Below are positions 5,636 to 5,743 of a stretch of DNA of 5,743 nucleotides, piece after piece. The notes beneath the pieces are model-generated. The model ran no database searches, was not told the DNA's origin, and saw only the letters and a program-made list of their open reading frames with translations. The position numbers were made by a program, and so were the translations under genes. How positions within the stretch are numbered: position 1 is the first letter of the stretch; the number at the start of each line of letters is the position of its first letter. This DNA is from Snowella sp031396835 (GTDB taxonomy: Bacteria > Cyanobacteriota > Cyanobacteriia > Cyanobacteriales > Microcystaceae). The DNA lies in assembly GCA_031396835.1 (NCBI GenBank), contig JANNLO010000086.1:1-5743 (forward strand), in the 5' to 3' direction.

Positions 5636-5743
5636 ATCTGTCTCGACTGATGTTGAATAAGTTCATTTGTAAGTATTTGATTATCAAGATGAGTTCTCGA
5701 AGCAATAAATATAGAACGGCTTAAGCCTTGATGTTTTTCTGGG
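5632..5743 (-). CDS. 3' end of an unidentified gene upstream of the methyltransferase
   Basis: On the minus strand one frame is open from the window edge for 36 codons and ends with TGA at 5632-5634, sharing ATGA with the methyltransferase start. The residues include GLSRSIFIASRTHLDNQ and end IQHQSRQI, a mixed, soluble-protein-like composition. Of the other frames, the one starting at the last base closes after 19 codons. The 4-base stop/start overlap is typical of genes in one operon and is the main reason to believe the frame. The 5' part lies outside the window and the tail is too short to assign a family; by context it is probably another glycan-biosynthesis gene. Confidence 0.65.
   Translation of the reverse strand, partial: PEKHQGLSRSIFIASRTHLDNQILTNELIQHQSRQI

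Overview
The window looks like chromosomal DNA from an AT-rich cyanobacterium. The 8-base HIP1 palindrome GCGATCGC occurs four times within the left 3.2 kb. A GuaB3-type IMP dehydrogenase homologue and a DUF1350 hydrolase-like protein, both typical cyanobacterial families, lie side by side. Genus and species cannot be fixed from the sequence alone.

Layout. Positions 1-143 hold a leftover open frame at the left edge that I cannot interpret. A minus-strand gene (144-683) encodes a small coiled-coil plus PD-(D/E)XK-nuclease-like protein of the DUF3782 type. A 462-base divergent intergenic region (684-1145) follows, containing short direct and inverted repeats, a GC-rich patch with a HIP1 site, a possible 50-codon ORF and a candidate promoter. 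Next come guaB3 (1146-2309, GTG start) and, after a 264-base spacer with a weak hairpin, the DUF1350 alpha/beta-hydrolase gene (2574-3392), both on the plus strand.

The right 2.3 kb is a minus-strand gene string read from right to left: the 3' end of an unidentified gene (5632-5743), an FkbM-family methyltransferase (4700-5635) whose ATG overlaps the upstream TGA, and a GT4-like glycosyltransferase (3430-4656) 43 bases further on. This block is more AT-rich, has no HIP1 site, and looks like part of a surface-polysaccharide or glycan-decoration cluster continuing beyond the right edge. It converges on the DUF1350 gene with only 37 bases between the stop codons.

Functionally, the left half mixes housekeeping (guanine nucleotide synthesis by GuaB3) with poorly characterised proteins. 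The right half would add and O-methylate sugars, with the substrates unknown. The most striking local signal is an uninterrupted 13-A tract starting at codon 3 of the glycosyltransferase. Gain or loss of one base stops translation within a few codons, which makes it a candidate on/off switch. I see no tRNA, rRNA, CRISPR array, transposase or other mobile element, and no clear evidence of a wholly new multi-gene system.
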